Assembly (NCBI GenBank): GCA_004297465.1
Contig: SCUB01000004.1
Location: 1 to 64,000, forward strand
Origin: Xanthobacteraceae bacterium
Lineage (GTDB): Bacteria; Pseudomonadota; Alphaproteobacteria; Rhizobiales; Xanthobacteraceae
DNA: 64,000 nucleotides
Direction of reading: 5' to 3'
The notes beneath the pieces are model-generated. The model was not told where the DNA came from. It did no database searches and saw nothing but the letters and a program-made list of their open reading frames with translations. The translations under genes were made by a program, and so were the position numbers. This document shows positions 9,123 through 18,330 of the stretch, piece by piece; position 1 is the stretch's first letter; each line of letters begins with the position of its first letter.

Positions 9123-9857
9123 ATGAGCGAGATCGTCACGGCCGCCATCCTGATTATCGGCGATGAGATTCTTTCCGGTCGCACCAAGGACAGAAACATC
9201 GGCTACATCGCCGAATATCTCACGCGCATCGGCATCGACCTCAAGGAGGTGCGCGTTGTCGCCGACGACGAGGCCGACATCATCGCCGCGCTCGATGCGC
9301 TGCGGACCCGCTACACTTACGTGTTCACCACCGGCGGCATCGGGCCGACCCACGACGACATCACCGCCGACAGCGTGGCCAAGGCGTTCGGCGTTCCGAT
9401 CGACTGCCATCCCGGCGTTGTCGCGCGCTTCCGCAAGCGCTTCTCCGATGCCGAACTTAACGAGTCGCGGCTGCGCATGACGCGCATTCCGGCCGGCGCC
9501 ACCCTGATCGAGAGCGAGACGGTGCTGGCGCCGGGATTCCAGATCGGCAACGTCATCGTCATGGCCGGCATTCCATCGGTGATGCAGGCGATGCTCGACA
9601 TCGTCGCGCCTCGCCTTGCCACCGGCTCCCGCATGCTGTCGGAGACGGTGCGGGCCAACTGCCGCGAGGGCGACATCGGCACCCAGCTCGGCGCCATCGC
9701 CAGGGCGCATCCCGACGCCATGATCGGCAGCTATCCGTTCCTTGACGAGGGCGGCCGACCCAACACCAACCTCGTCGTGCGCGCGCGCGATCCCGACAAG
9801 ATCGCCGCCGTCCGGCGCGACATCGAAGCCATGCTGGCGCAACTGAAGCTGATTTAG
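9123..9857 (+). CDS. Molybdopterin-binding (MoCF/CinA N-terminal type) protein
   Basis: The protein has 244 residues and a single MoCF_biosynth domain: [17 protein letters not shown], then [20 protein letters not shown], the GGIGPTxDD motif that binds molybdopterin or pyrophosphate. It lacks the C-terminal nicotinamide-nucleotide amidase domain of full CinA, so it resembles the stand-alone COG1058 proteins of alphaproteobacteria. A role as ADP-ribose pyrophosphatase-like housekeeping enzyme is possible but unproven. The start at 9123 follows GGGAGA. It ends 2 bp before gpt, so the two are cotranscribed. Confidence 0.88.
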   Translation: MSEIVTAAILIIGDEILSGRTKDRNIGYIAEYLTRIGIDLKEVRVVADDEADIIAALDALRTRYTYVFTTGGIGPTHDDITADSVAKAFGVPIDCHPGVVARFRKRFSDAELNESRLRMTRIPAGATLIESETVLAPGFQIGNVIVMAGIPSVMQAMLDIVAPRLATGSRMLSETVRANCREGDIGTQLGAIARAHPDAMIGSYPFLDEGGRPNTNLVVRARDPDKIAAVRRDIEAMLAQLKLI

Positions 9858-9859
9858 CG

Positions 9860-10366
9860 ATGCCGTCCGATACGACCAGACCCGCCAAGGCCTTTCCGGT
9901 CTCGTGGGACATGTTCCACCGCGACGCCCGCGCGCTGGCGTGGCGGCTCAACGACGCCGGACCGTTCGCGGCGGTGGTGGCGGTGACGCGCGGCGGCCTG
10001 GTGCCGGCGGCGATCGTGGCGCGCGAACTCGGCATCCGCGTCGTCGATACCGTGTGCATCATGAGCTACAGCCATACCGAGCAGGGCGAGGCGCACCTGC
10101 TCAAGGGCGTGGCCGAGGATGTCGCGCGCCTCACGGCGCGAGACGGCAGGCTGCTGATCGTCGACGATCTCGTCGATACCGGGGCGACCGCGCGCATCGT
10201 GCGCGATTTGCTGCCGGGCGCGCATTTCGCCACCGTCTATGCCAAGCCGCTGGGCCGTCCGCTGGTCGACACCTTCATCACCGAGGTGTCGCAGGATACC
10301 TGGATTTATTTCCCGTGGGACACGGGGCTGGCGTTCCAGCCGCCGATCCGCGACGGCGCGGCGTAA
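9860..10366 (+). CDS. gpt: Xanthine phosphoribosyltransferase
   Basis: The protein has 168 residues. It salvages xanthine and guanine by transferring ribose-5-phosphate from PRPP, giving XMP or GMP. The type I phosphoribosyltransferase PRPP loop [15 protein letters not shown] is intact, and [18 protein letters not shown] plus the C-terminal [12 protein letters not shown] are typical of Gpt. It starts 2 bp after the MoCF-type gene with no separate promoter visible, so they form one operon. Confidence 0.93.
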   Translation: MPSDTTRPAKAFPVSWDMFHRDARALAWRLNDAGPFAAVVAVTRGGLVPAAIVARELGIRVVDTVCIMSYSHTEQGEAHLLKGVAEDVARLTARDGRLLIVDDLVDTGATARIVRDLLPGAHFATVYAKPLGRPLVDTFITEVSQDTWIYFPWDTGLAFQPPIRDGAA

Positions 10367-10375
10367 GGCCAGAGG

Positions 10376-11425
10376 TCAGGCGCCGTGCGGGCCGAACCGT
10401 TCGCGCGCAAGCCGCGCGCCGGCTCCAAGCGCCATCAGCTTGGCCTCGGCGGTCTCGCGGCGCATCGGCGCCATGCCGCAATTGGTGGTGGGCAGGATGC
10501 GTTCGCGCGGCACGTAGCGCATGATCTCGCCGATCAGGTTGGCAACGTCCTCCGCGGTCTCGACCGTCTCGCTGGCGACGTCGATGACACCGGCCTGCAC
10601 CTCCTTGCCCTTCAATAGCCCGAGCAGTTCGAGCGGCACACGGGAGTTGCGGCATTCGATGGCGACCTGGTCGATGCGGCTCGCCGCCAGCGCCGGGAAA
10701 ATGTCCTCGTACTGGCGCCATTCGCCGCCGAGCGTCTGTTTCCAGGCGATGTTGGCCTCGATGCCGTAGCCATAGCAGATGTGCACCGCGGTGGTGCAGG
10801 CGAGGCCATGCGCCGCCCGCTCCAGCGCCGCGATGCCCCATTCCTTCACCTCGTCGGGATAGACGTTGAAGGCGGGCTCGTCGAACTGGATGATGTCGAT
10901 GCCGTCGGCCTGCAACGCCAGCGCTTCCTCGTTGAGCACGGCGGCGAAGGCGAGCGCCATTTCCGCGCGGTCGCCGTAATGGCGGTCGGCGATGGTGTCG
11001 ACGATGGTCATCGGGCCGGGCAGGGTGAATTTCAGCCACCGCGCGGTATGGGTGCGGGCGATCCGCGCCTCGACGGCGTGGGCGCGGCCGCGCAGCCGCA
11101 GCGGTCCTGTCACCGAAGGCACCATGGCCTTGTAACGGCCCTTGCGGATGCTCATTTCGACGCGCTGGCCGAAGTCGATGCCATCGATGGCGGCGAGAAA
11201 GCCGTGGACGAAATGCTGGCGCGACTGTTCGCCGTCGGTGAGGATGTCGATGCCGCAGTCCTCCTGCAGCTTGAGCGCGAGCAGCGTGGCGTCGCGCTGG
11301 GCCGCCGCCAGTTCCGCGCCGGACAGCCGCCACGGCGCCCACAGCCTGTCGGGCTCGGCAAGCCACGCCGGCTTGGGCAGCGAGCCGGCGATCGTGGCGG
11401 GAAACAGCGTCCTCGGAAGCAGCAT
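10376..11425 (-). CDS. MetE-like cobalamin-independent methionine synthase (C-terminal domain type)
   Basis: The protein has 349 residues, about half of MetE, and contains only the catalytic barrel. Zinc-site residues are present: His215 and Cys217 in HICYGYG, Glu257 in AIECRNS and Cys316 in TTNCGM. FPATIAGSLPKP at the start matches the short archaeal/alphaproteobacterial COG0620 group. It probably transfers a methyl group to homocysteine, but without the MetE N-terminal half the donor may not be methyl-tetrahydrofolate polyglutamate; other short homologues take methyl from methylcobamide proteins. The ATG at 11425 has AGGA 6 nt upstream; one at 11431 is also possible. The frame stays open far upstream through tRNA-Leu but that part is not coding. 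Confidence 0.83.
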   Translation of the reverse strand: MLLPRTLFPATIAGSLPKPAWLAEPDRLWAPWRLSGAELAAAQRDATLLALKLQEDCGIDILTDGEQSRQHFVHGFLAAIDGIDFGQRVEMSIRKGRYKAMVPSVTGPLRLRGRAHAVEARIARTHTARWLKFTLPGPMTIVDTIADRHYGDRAEMALAFAAVLNEEALALQADGIDIIQFDEPAFNVYPDEVKEWGIAALERAAHGLACTTAVHICYGYGIEANIAWKQTLGGEWRQYEDIFPALAASRIDQVAIECRNSRVPLELLGLLKGKEVQAGVIDVASETVETAEDVANLIGEIMRYVPRERILPTTNCGMAPMRRETAEAKLMALGAGARLARERFGPHGA

Positions 11426-11601
11426 GGACATTCCTGCTGGCGCGTTCGTGGGCCGCTCGATGTGGCCCCATGGTGCCATGTCCGCCGCCGGAGGTAAACG
11501 TCGTGGAGAGCAGACGCGGATACTCGGCCCAAGGCAAAATAAACCATGGATCCCCGGTTCCGATTCCATCTGCACCGAAAAGGCTCTAGAACGGCACCGG
11601 C

Positions 11602-11688
11602 GCGGACGTGGCGAAACTGGTAGACGCAAGGGACTTAAAATCCCTCGATGGCAACGTCGTGCGGGTTCGAGTCCCGCCGTCCGCACCA
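11602..11688 (+). tRNA. tRNA-Leu (UAA)
   Basis: These 87 nt fold as a class II tRNA: acceptor GCGGACG / CGTCCGC, anticodon stem AGGGA/TCCCT with loop CTTAAAA giving anticodon TAA, a long variable arm (CGATGGCAACGTCG), T-arm GTTCGAGTC and an encoded CCA end. Confidence 0.97.
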
Positions 11689-11707
11689 GACTGGGAATTG
11701 ATGGCCG

Positions 11708-12094
11708 ATGATGACGGGCGCCGGGGATCAGGATTGCGGTGAGCGGCCGCGTATCGCAGGCAGGGCCGTGATCCTGGCGCTGGCGCTTGCGTGCGCCGCA
11801 GTGCTTTCGGGATGCTCCGGCCTGTCGGGAACGCTGCTGACCGATCCGGGCCGCTACGAGCTTTACTCGTGCGAGCAGCTTGCGCGTGAACGCAAGACGG
11901 TCGCCGCCCGCGAGGACGAGTTGCGCCGTCTCATGAACCACGCCCAGGACAACAGCGCCGGGCTCCTGCTCGCCGAACTGGGCTACGGTTCGGACTATGC
12001 CGCCACGCGCGGCCAGCTCCAGGTCGCGGAAGCTGCATGGCGGGAGAAGCGTTGCGAGGGCGCGCCGTCGGCCGAGCCCGCGCGATCGCGCTGA
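11708..12094 (+). CDS. Small predicted lipoprotein, function unknown
   Basis: The protein has 128 residues. A signal segment RAVILALALACAAVLSGC ends in the lipobox LSGC, so it should be a lipoprotein. The mature part contains CEQLARERKTVAAREDELRRLM, a predicted helical stretch, and a second Cys near the end (EKRCEG) that may pair with CEQL. Similar short lipoproteins occur next to this tRNA-Leu in related Hyphomicrobiales; no function is known. It begins 19 bp after tRNA-Leu and lacks a strong ribosome site. Confidence 0.7.
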   Translation: MMTGAGDQDCGERPRIAGRAVILALALACAAVLSGCSGLSGTLLTDPGRYELYSCEQLARERKTVAAREDELRRLMNHAQDNSAGLLLAELGYGSDYAATRGQLQVAEAAWREKRCEGAPSAEPARSR

Positions 12095-12110
12095 CGCTGG
12101 CAGGGTCCGC

Positions 12111-13304
12111 TCAGCCCAGCCGCCAGTCATAGACCCAGTCGTTACGCGCCAGCAGGCGCGCGCCGCCAAGCGCGCGCATGGCGATGTTGCGCGCCAGCGC
12201 CATCGGGCCGGTGAGGTGATAGATCTGGCCGTTCTGCCGCGCGGTGCGCTGCACGCGGGCGACGCGGCCGCGCCGCTGCGCGGCGTAAGTCTCCAGTGCG
12301 ACCGGTACGTTGCCGCTCTCCTGGCCGAGGCATCGCGCCAGCACGGCGGCATCCTCGATCGCCATGCCGGCGCCCTGCGCCAGGAACGGCAGCATCGCAT
12401 GCGCCGCATCGCCGAGGAACGCCACCGAGCCGCTGTTCCACACGCCGCCGTCGCGCAGGCCGAACAGCGCCCAGCGCTTCCACTCGTCGACCGCGCCGAT
12501 CAGCATGCGCGCCGCGATCGGCCAGGTCGGGAATCCGAACTGCGTCTTGATCTCGCTGGCGTCGCCATGTTCGCTCCAGCCCGGCCGGTTCCAGGTGCCG
12601 GCCACGATGGCGACGATATTGATGCGGCGGCCGCCGCTGATGGGATAGACGACGAGATGGGCGTTCGGTCCCATCCAGAGCTGCACCCGCGTGCGGCTGA
12701 AATCGCGCGGCAGCCGCTCCGGATCGATGGTGCCGCGCCAGGCGACTCGTCCGGAAAACTGCGGGTGGATGTGCGGGAACAGGTGATGGCGAATCGACGA
12801 CCACACGCCGTCGGCGCCGACCAGCAACAGCGCCGGCTCCTCGCCATGCGTCATGCCCTTGCGGTAGGCGACCGTCACCCCTCGGGCATGGCTCGCCGCG
12901 CCTTCGCAGCGCACGTCGAGCCGCAGCTCGATGTCGGGATGATCGAGCGCCTTGCGTAGCAGCCCGGCCTGCAGATCGCCGCGGTGGATCACCCAATAGG
13001 GCGAGCCGTAACGGAACGCCGCCGTCCTGCCGATGGGGATGTCGACAACGGCGCGCCCGGTCCGTTCCGACATCACGGTGATGGTGTCGGGCACCACCAC
13101 ATGCGGGGCGAGCACGGGTTCGAGCCCGAGGTCGATCAGGATGCGCGTGGCGTTGGGCGAAAGCTGCAGGCCCGCGCCGACCTCTTCGAGCCGCGCCGCC
13201 TTTTCCAGAATGATGACGCGAAAGCCCTTGCCCGCCAGCGCCAGCGCCGCCGTCAACCCGCCGATGCCGGCACCGGCGACGACGATCGTACGGGACAGCG
13301 CCAT
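12111..13304 (-). CDS. FAD-dependent aromatic-ring monooxygenase (salicylate hydroxylase-like)
   Basis: The protein has 397 residues. The N-terminal Rossmann motif IVVAGAGIGGLTAALALAGKG binds FAD, LLVGADGVWSSIR is the DG motif, and AFLGDAAHAMLPFLAQGAGMAIED is the GD motif contacting FAD and NADPH. This is a class A flavoprotein monooxygenase, likely hydroxylating a phenolic or quinone-like ring. The start at 13304 is set by the Rossmann fold; an upstream extension is low-complexity. It follows the CHCC zinc-finger gene by 14 bp on the same strand, an operon. Actual substrate is unknown; salicylate or 3-hydroxybenzoate hydroxylases are the closest named types. Confidence 0.87.
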   Translation of the reverse strand: MALSRTIVVAGAGIGGLTAALALAGKGFRVIILEKAARLEEVGAGLQLSPNATRILIDLGLEPVLAPHVVVPDTITVMSERTGRAVVDIPIGRTAAFRYGSPYWVIHRGDLQAGLLRKALDHPDIELRLDVRCEGAASHARGVTVAYRKGMTHGEEPALLLVGADGVWSSIRHHLFPHIHPQFSGRVAWRGTIDPERLPRDFSRTRVQLWMGPNAHLVVYPISGGRRINIVAIVAGTWNRPGWSEHGDASEIKTQFGFPTWPIAARMLIGAVDEWKRWALFGLRDGGVWNSGSVAFLGDAAHAMLPFLAQGAGMAIEDAAVLARCLGQESGNVPVALETYAAQRRGRVARVQRTARQNGQIYHLTGPMALARNIAMRALGGARLLARNDWVYDWRLG

Positions 13305-13318
13305 GCGCTGAAGTGACT

Positions 13319-13564
13319 TCAGGCGGCCTGCCCGGTCATGACGCATTCGGGCGGCCGCGACTGACCCGGCTTGAGGTCGCGCGCGTGGCGGTACAGCGTC
13401 GAGCAGTACGGACAGACAATCTCGTTGTCGGCGCCCATGTCGAGGAACACATGGGGATGGTCGAATGGCGGATTGGCGCCCACGCACATGAATTCGCGCG
13501 CGCCGATCTCGATGACGGACACGCCGGCGTCATTGCAAAAGTGGGGCACAGCATGATCGGCCAT
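13319..13564 (-). CDS. CHCC-type zinc-finger protein (NDUFS6-like)
   Basis: The protein has 81 residues. Cys27, His36 or His38, Cys51 and Cys54 (FMCVG...FDHPHVFLDMG...EIVCPYCSTLYRH) form the CHCC zinc site of the zf-CHCC family, related to the mitochondrial complex I subunit NDUFS6. It may be a complex I accessory factor, though the neighbouring monooxygenase suggests another partner. It precedes the monooxygenase gene by 14 bp and is probably cotranscribed with it. Confidence 0.9.
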   Translation of the reverse strand: MADHAVPHFCNDAGVSVIEIGAREFMCVGANPPFDHPHVFLDMGADNEIVCPYCSTLYRHARDLKPGQSRPPECVMTGQAA

Positions 13565-13827
13565 TGGTCAGTCCTCGATTGCCGTCAAATTCTCGGTCGC
13601 CGTTCGTGAAATTCCGGGCTGCCGGGGTGCGAACGCGGGCGACCATACTTGGCCGCGCCACCGATTTCCAGAGCATGCGGGGGAAAAGTGGGGACCACCT
13701 TTGGGGGAACGCCGTGCCTGGACACAAGGGGCGCCTCAAGCCTCTGGCGGTTGGCCAAATCGGACACAATTTGAGGGTCGGATCGGTTTTCCGAAGGTTT
13801 GAGGGATCAAGGCGGGGACCCCGCGCG

Positions 13828-14865
13828 ATGAGCGCATGGAAAGGCTTGCGATGGCCGGGATGGACGGCTGCGGCATTTGCCGCCGCCGCGTTGACGCTGG
13901 CCCCGGAAGGGTGGCGCGCCGGCCTGCTGCTGGCCGCCGCCGACGATCCGGCAAGTCTGAGCGACATCAGGCTAAGCCAGCACCTCGCGCCCGATCCCGT
14001 CTCGCGCCTGCATGAGGAAGCCTCTGCCGCGCTGGCGGCCGGTGACGCCGATCTCGCCCGCAGTGTGCTCGATCTCGCCGCCGCCCATGACGTTCGCCTG
14101 CCCGAGACGGTCGCGGCCGAGGTCACGCGGGCTGAGCAGGAGGCGCGCGCGCCGGCGCGGGTCGGGGGACGATTCGTGCGCGGCTTCATCACCGGCGAGA
14201 GCGAGGACATCGCCGGGCTGGCCGGCACGGTGACCGGCGACCTGTTCGTATTCGGCGACATCCGCGATGCGGTGCGCGAGGGCGGCCGGTGGGCTGCCGG
14301 AGAAGACGCCGATCATGTGATCCTCGGGCTTGCCGCCGCCGGTATCGTGGTGACGGCCGGCGTCTATGCGTCCGGTGGCGTCGGGGTGCCGGCGCGGCTT
14401 GGCGTCAGCGTCGTCAAGTCGGCCTACAAGGCGGGCCATGTCGGCGCAGGACTCGGGCGCTGGATGCGGCAGTCGGGGCGCGGCCTCGTCGAAACAGAGA
14501 AAGCCGGCGGCGCGATCAAGGCGGCGGTTCAGACCGGGCAGGCAGGTGCGCTGGTGCGGTTCGTCAAGGATGTCGGCCGTATCCGCTCAAGCGCCGGAAC
14601 GCGCGCGGCCTTCGATGCGCTCAAGGTCGCGGACGGCCCGCGGGATGTCGCGCGCGCGGCGCGGCTGGCTGAAGCCCGTGGCGGCCAGACCCGCGCCATT
14701 CTCAAGGTGCTGGGACGCGGCGCGCTGGTGCTGGGCAGCGGCGCGTTCAGCCTGATGGGATGGCTGGCCGGCGCGATTCTGACGCTGTTCGGCTTCGTGG
14801 CCTCGATCAAGGCGATGACCGAGCGGCTGACGCGGGCCTTGTTTGCCGCCCGTGCCGCCCGGTAG
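13828..14865 (+). CDS. Hypothetical protein with hydrophobic segments
   Basis: The protein has 345 residues. An N-terminal hydrophobic segment (about 12-40) may be a signal peptide or anchor. The middle has Gly/Ala-rich hydrophobic stretches (VILGLAAAGIVVTAGVYASGGVGV) and the C-terminus has a membrane-like segment ALVLGSGAFSLMGWLAGAILTLFGFVASI. I do not recognise the family. The ATG at 13828 is chosen because the 88 upstream in-frame residues are basic and unlike coding sequence. A hydrolase gene follows 36 bp downstream. Confidence 0.7.
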   Translation: MSAWKGLRWPGWTAAAFAAAALTLAPEGWRAGLLLAAADDPASLSDIRLSQHLAPDPVSRLHEEASAALAAGDADLARSVLDLAAAHDVRLPETVAAEVTRAEQEARAPARVGGRFVRGFITGESEDIAGLAGTVTGDLFVFGDIRDAVREGGRWAAGEDADHVILGLAAAGIVVTAGVYASGGVGVPARLGVSVVKSAYKAGHVGAGLGRWMRQSGRGLVETEKAGGAIKAAVQTGQAGALVRFVKDVGRIRSSAGTRAAFDALKVADGPRDVARAARLAEARGGQTRAILKVLGRGALVLGSGAFSLMGWLAGAILTLFGFVASIKAMTERLTRALFAARAAR

Positions 14866-14901
14866 ATTGGCGCCTCCCGCAACGCGTGCAGCAATCCTTT
14901 C

Positions 14902-15654
14902 ATGCCGACATTCTCATCCGGGCCGGTCGAGATCGCCTATCTCGACGAAGGCGAGGGCGATCCGGTCATCCTCATCCATGGCTTTGCCTCGTCCAAGGAA
15001 ATCAATTGGGTGCAGCCCGGCTGGGTCCGCGCGCTGACCGCCGACGGGCGCCGTGTCATCGCGCTCGACAACCGCGGCCATGGCCACTCGGAGAAATTGT
15101 ATGACCCGGCCGATTACGCCATCGAAACGATGGCCGACGACGTCATCGCGCTGATGGATCACCTGGCGCTGCCGCGCGCCGACGTCATGGGGTATTCGAT
15201 GGGCGGGCGCATCACGACGTCGCTGGCGCTGCGCTATCCGGCGCGCGTGCGCGCCGCGATCATCGCCGGCCTCGGGCGCTCGCTGATTGCCGGCGGCGGC
15301 CCCGGCGAGAACGTCGCGCGGGCGCTGGAGGCGCCGACGCTCGCCGATGTGACCGACCGCGTGGGACGCACGTTCCGCATCTTCGCCGACCAGACCCGAT
15401 CCGACCGCCACGCGCTCGCCGCCTGCATGCGCGGCTCGCGCCGGCTGTTCTCGCCCGAGGAACTCTTGCGCATCCATGTGCCGGTGCTGGTCGCGGTCGG
15501 CACCATTGACGACATCGCCGGCCCGGCGCGCGATATCGCCAGCCACATCGTGGGTGCGCAAGTGCTTGACATCCCCGGGCGCGATCACATGCGCGCGGTC
15601 GGCGACAAGGTCTACAAGGCGGGCGTCATGGCGTTTCTGGCGCAACGGCCGTGA
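14902..15654 (+). CDS. Alpha/beta-fold hydrolase
   Basis: The protein has 250 residues. The oxyanion-hole motif is LIHGFASS, the nucleophile elbow GYSMGG places Ser99, and Asp203 or Asp204 (GTIDD) with His229 (GRDHM) complete the triad. It resembles cytosolic esterases and the MhpC-like group; no signal peptide is seen. Substrate is unknown. Its last 29 bp overlap the 3' end of the convergent membrane-protein gene. Confidence 0.9.
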   Translation: MPTFSSGPVEIAYLDEGEGDPVILIHGFASSKEINWVQPGWVRALTADGRRVIALDNRGHGHSEKLYDPADYAIETMADDVIALMDHLALPRADVMGYSMGGRITTSLALRYPARVRAAIIAGLGRSLIAGGGPGENVARALEAPTLADVTDRVGRTFRIFADQTRSDRHALAACMRGSRRLFSPEELLRIHVPVLVAVGTIDDIAGPARDIASHIVGAQVLDIPGRDHMRAVGDKVYKAGVMAFLAQRP

Positions 15655-17035
15655 AGTCAGGGTCCGATTGCGACCATCGCCGCACCAGCCATTGCGCGAG
15701 CGCAATGGCGAGCACGAAGGTGCTCAACCAGACCAGCCGCGCGCCATAACGCGGATGCGGGCCCGACAGGGCTCCGCACAGCACGGCGTTGCCGAGCAAG
15801 GCCAGCGCCGCCGTGCCGGCAAGCAACGTCGTCGTGTCGACGCGGCGTTTCCAGAATGCTCCCGCGATCATCGCCAGAATTCCCGCCATCGACAGATAGG
15901 CCACGGGAACATGCAGCGCGTTCACCGTTTCCAGATGCAGGCCGCCTTGCTGCTGGCGCGCGCTCCGCATCGGCTTGACCTGCGCCGGAACGAACCGCTC
16001 GATGGTGCCGTAGGTATGCCAGAGCCGGTTGTGCATACCTTCGCCGGTGGCCACCAGCGTCAGCTGGCGGGCGGACGCGCGCAAGGCTTCGGTGGCCTGC
16101 TTCAGCGGATCTTTCGCCGCCGCGTCGAGCACGATGGCGCGCATTTCATCGCCGAGCCCGGCGAACCGTCCGAGCTTGTCGAACACGCTGTGGCCCCAGA
16201 GGAAATCGTCGGCGGTGTCGGGAAGCGTCGCCCGGTACGGGCAGAGCGCGTAGGCCGTGCGGGGACAGGTCTTGTCGAGATAGGGCTTGACGGTGCCGTT
16301 CTCGAGCAGGCGGCCGAACAAAATGCCGTAGCCGCCCGGCGTCCATGCAAGCTTTCCCGACAGCGCGAAGTTGGTGGCCAGCAGGAGCGCCGCGCCGGCC
16401 AGCGCCGCCATGCTGGCCGCGGCCAGCCCGGAAGCCGACAGGTGTGGACGGATGAGCGGCCTCACCAGCCAGCCCGACACGCAAAGGCCGACCAGAAGCC
16501 CGAAGGTCGCGCTATGCGAGGCCGCCGCGAACATGGTGATGGCGCTCAGCGTTAGCCGTTCGGGCCAGGTCAGGTGGTGGTGCCGGACCGCCAGCAGGAA
16601 AACCGACAGTACGGCGAGGCCGACGAAGATGTCCGTCAGCAGTTGGCTTGCCAGCCAGGGCAACGCGGAGGTCAGGCAGACGGCCAGCCCGCTCGCGAGG
16701 CGCAGCGGAACGGAGTGGATGCCAAGCAGGCGCTGCGTGAGCAGCAGCACATAGGTAGCGGCGGCCGATTGCAGCGCGACGTTGATCCAGAAGTCCGAGT
16801 TCTCGCCGAGATGGAGAAACACCCCATAAACGGTGGAACGGCTGGGCACCAGATAGCCTTCATGCCAGCGCGCGAGGTAACCGCCGGTGTCGTATTGCAG
16901 CAGGGGATAGCCGTTCCACAGCGCCGGCCCGGCCAGAATCAGGAACAGGATCAGTGCGGCGGCGGCCAGCACCATGGCATCCTGCCGCGCCCATGAAGTA
17001 TCCTTCGCTTGAGCGCTGGACAGCGTGTCGGACAT
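15626..17035 (-). CDS. Multi-pass membrane protein, function unknown
   Basis: The protein has 469 residues and about ten to twelve predicted helices (for example AMVLAAAALILFLILAGPALW, LAVLSVFLLAV, ALAGAALLLATNF, VWLSTFVLAIALAQWLV). The first periplasmic loop contains GYPLLQYDTGGYLARWHEG, reminiscent of the acidic loop of lipid-sugar-dependent glycosyltransferases (GT-C type), but I cannot confirm a catalytic motif. It may act on cell-envelope glycans. It overlaps the convergent hydrolase gene by 29 bp and is divergent from cysE. Confidence 0.75.
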   Translation of the reverse strand: MSDTLSSAQAKDTSWARQDAMVLAAAALILFLILAGPALWNGYPLLQYDTGGYLARWHEGYLVPSRSTVYGVFLHLGENSDFWINVALQSAAATYVLLLTQRLLGIHSVPLRLASGLAVCLTSALPWLASQLLTDIFVGLAVLSVFLLAVRHHHLTWPERLTLSAITMFAAASHSATFGLLVGLCVSGWLVRPLIRPHLSASGLAAASMAALAGAALLLATNFALSGKLAWTPGGYGILFGRLLENGTVKPYLDKTCPRTAYALCPYRATLPDTADDFLWGHSVFDKLGRFAGLGDEMRAIVLDAAAKDPLKQATEALRASARQLTLVATGEGMHNRLWHTYGTIERFVPAQVKPMRSARQQQGGLHLETVNALHVPVAYLSMAGILAMIAGAFWKRRVDTTTLLAGTAALALLGNAVLCGALSGPHPRYGARLVWLSTFVLAIALAQWLVRRWSQSDPDFTAVAPETP

Positions 17036-17175
17036 TGCATTTTCCCCCGGCCGTCGGCTGCTGTAGCCTTATTCCGCAGGGTTGCCAAGGAGTTGCGCCG
17101 CTTGAAAATGGCTGGACTGGTGCTGCATTGCGAAAGATTTTCTGTGCTATAGGGAAAGCAGGAGCCAATTGCTGG

Positions 17176-18009
17176 ATGACTTTTATGGACAATGCGCAAA
17201 CCGAGGTGCGAACCTCCGTCCGCAAGCTCGATCCGGTCTGGGGACGGGTGCGCGATGAAGCCGAGGACATCGTCCGTCGCGAGCCTGAACTCGCGACCTT
17301 CATCTATGCGTCGGTGCTGCACCATCACACGCTGGAAGCCGCCGTCGCCCACCGCATCGCCGACCGTCTCGACCATGCGGCGCTGTCGGGCGATCTGATC
17401 CGGCAGGCCTACCAGGATGCGCTGCGCGACCAGCCCGACATCGGCAACGCGTTCCGCGCCGACCTGGTGGCGGTGTACGACCGCGATCCGGCGACCACGC
17501 GCTTCATCGACCCGCTGCTTTATTTCAAGGGCTTCCACGCCATCCAGACCCATCGCCTCGCGCACTGGCTGTGGGGACAGGGGCGCAAGGACTTCGCCTA
17601 TTACCTGCAAAGCCGCTCGTCGTCGGTGTTCCAGACCGACATCCATCCCGCCGCGCGCATCGGCCGCGGCATCTTCCTCGACCACGCCACAGGCCTCGTC
17701 GTCGGCGAAACCGCGGTGATCGAGGATGACGTGTCGCTGCTGCACAGCGTGACGCTGGGCGGCACCGGCAAGCAGCACGAGGACCGTCATCCCAAGATCC
17801 GTCGCGGCGTGATGATCGGCGCCGGCGCAAAAATCCTCGGCAACATCGAGATCGGCCACTGCGCGCGCGTCGCCGCGGGCTCGGTGGTGCTGCGTGCGGT
17901 GCCCCACAACGTCACGGTGGCCGGCGTGCCGGCTCATGTGATCGGCGAGGCCGGTTGCGCCGAGCCGTCGCGCACCATGGATCAGATGCTCAACGCCACT
18001 GGACAATGA
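17176..18009 (+). CDS. cysE: Serine O-acetyltransferase
   Basis: The protein has 277 residues. It acetylates L-serine with acetyl-CoA, the first step of cysteine synthesis. The helical N-terminal domain (about 1-150) is followed by the left-handed beta-helix with hexapeptide repeats: DIHPAARIGRGIFLDHATGLVVGETAVI, then SVTLGGTGKQHEDRHPKI, the active-site and serine-binding loop. The C-terminal tail ends NATGQ. The ATG at 17176 follows AGGAG by 11 nt; 17185 is an alternative. It is monocistronic as far as visible. Confidence 0.96.
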   Translation: MTFMDNAQTEVRTSVRKLDPVWGRVRDEAEDIVRREPELATFIYASVLHHHTLEAAVAHRIADRLDHAALSGDLIRQAYQDALRDQPDIGNAFRADLVAVYDRDPATTRFIDPLLYFKGFHAIQTHRLAHWLWGQGRKDFAYYLQSRSSSVFQTDIHPAARIGRGIFLDHATGLVVGETAVIEDDVSLLHSVTLGGTGKQHEDRHPKIRRGVMIGAGAKILGNIEIGHCARVAAGSVVLRAVPHNVTVAGVPAHVIGEAGCAEPSRTMDQMLNATGQ

Positions 18010-18107
18010 GCGCGCGTCCCGGCAAAAGTCGGCGGACGAATTGGGTTGCGGTCTTCATTCCATCCGTATCGGGATGATGGCGCGGGCAACGGAGCAGGAG
18101 TTCACCC

Positions 18108-18323
18108 GTGGACGTTCAGGAAGTCAGGAAGCTCGACGCCTATCTCAAGAAAGTGTTCGGCAACACGCGCATCCGCGTGGTGCCGCGCCCGAAGAAGGAC
18201 GACTCCGCGGAAGTCTACATCGGCGAGGAATTCATCGGCGTGCTGTTCGTCGATGACGAGGACGACGACCGTTCCTACAACTTCCAGATGGCGATCCTGG
18301 AAACCGATCTCGACGAGATCTGA
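18108..18323 (+). CDS. DUF3126 family protein
   Basis: The protein has 71 residues and starts at a GTG preceded by GCAGGAG 7 nt upstream. It is small, acidic and soluble: VRKLDAYLKKVFGNTRIRVVPRPKKDD, then AEVYIGEEFIGVLFVDDEDDDRSYNFQMAILETDLDE. It matches DUF3126, a conserved alphaproteobacterial family of unknown role. It lies about 100 bp after cysE in the same direction, a conserved pairing in this clade. Confidence 0.88.
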   Translation: MDVQEVRKLDAYLKKVFGNTRIRVVPRPKKDDSAEVYIGEEFIGVLFVDDEDDDRSYNFQMAILETDLDEI

Positions 18324-18330
18324 CTTCGTC

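Noticed and set aside
11426..12409. N-terminal extension of the methionine synthase frame
   Set aside because: The frame stays open through tRNA-Leu and antisense to the lipoprotein gene, but the homology starts only at 11425, where a ribosome site is present.
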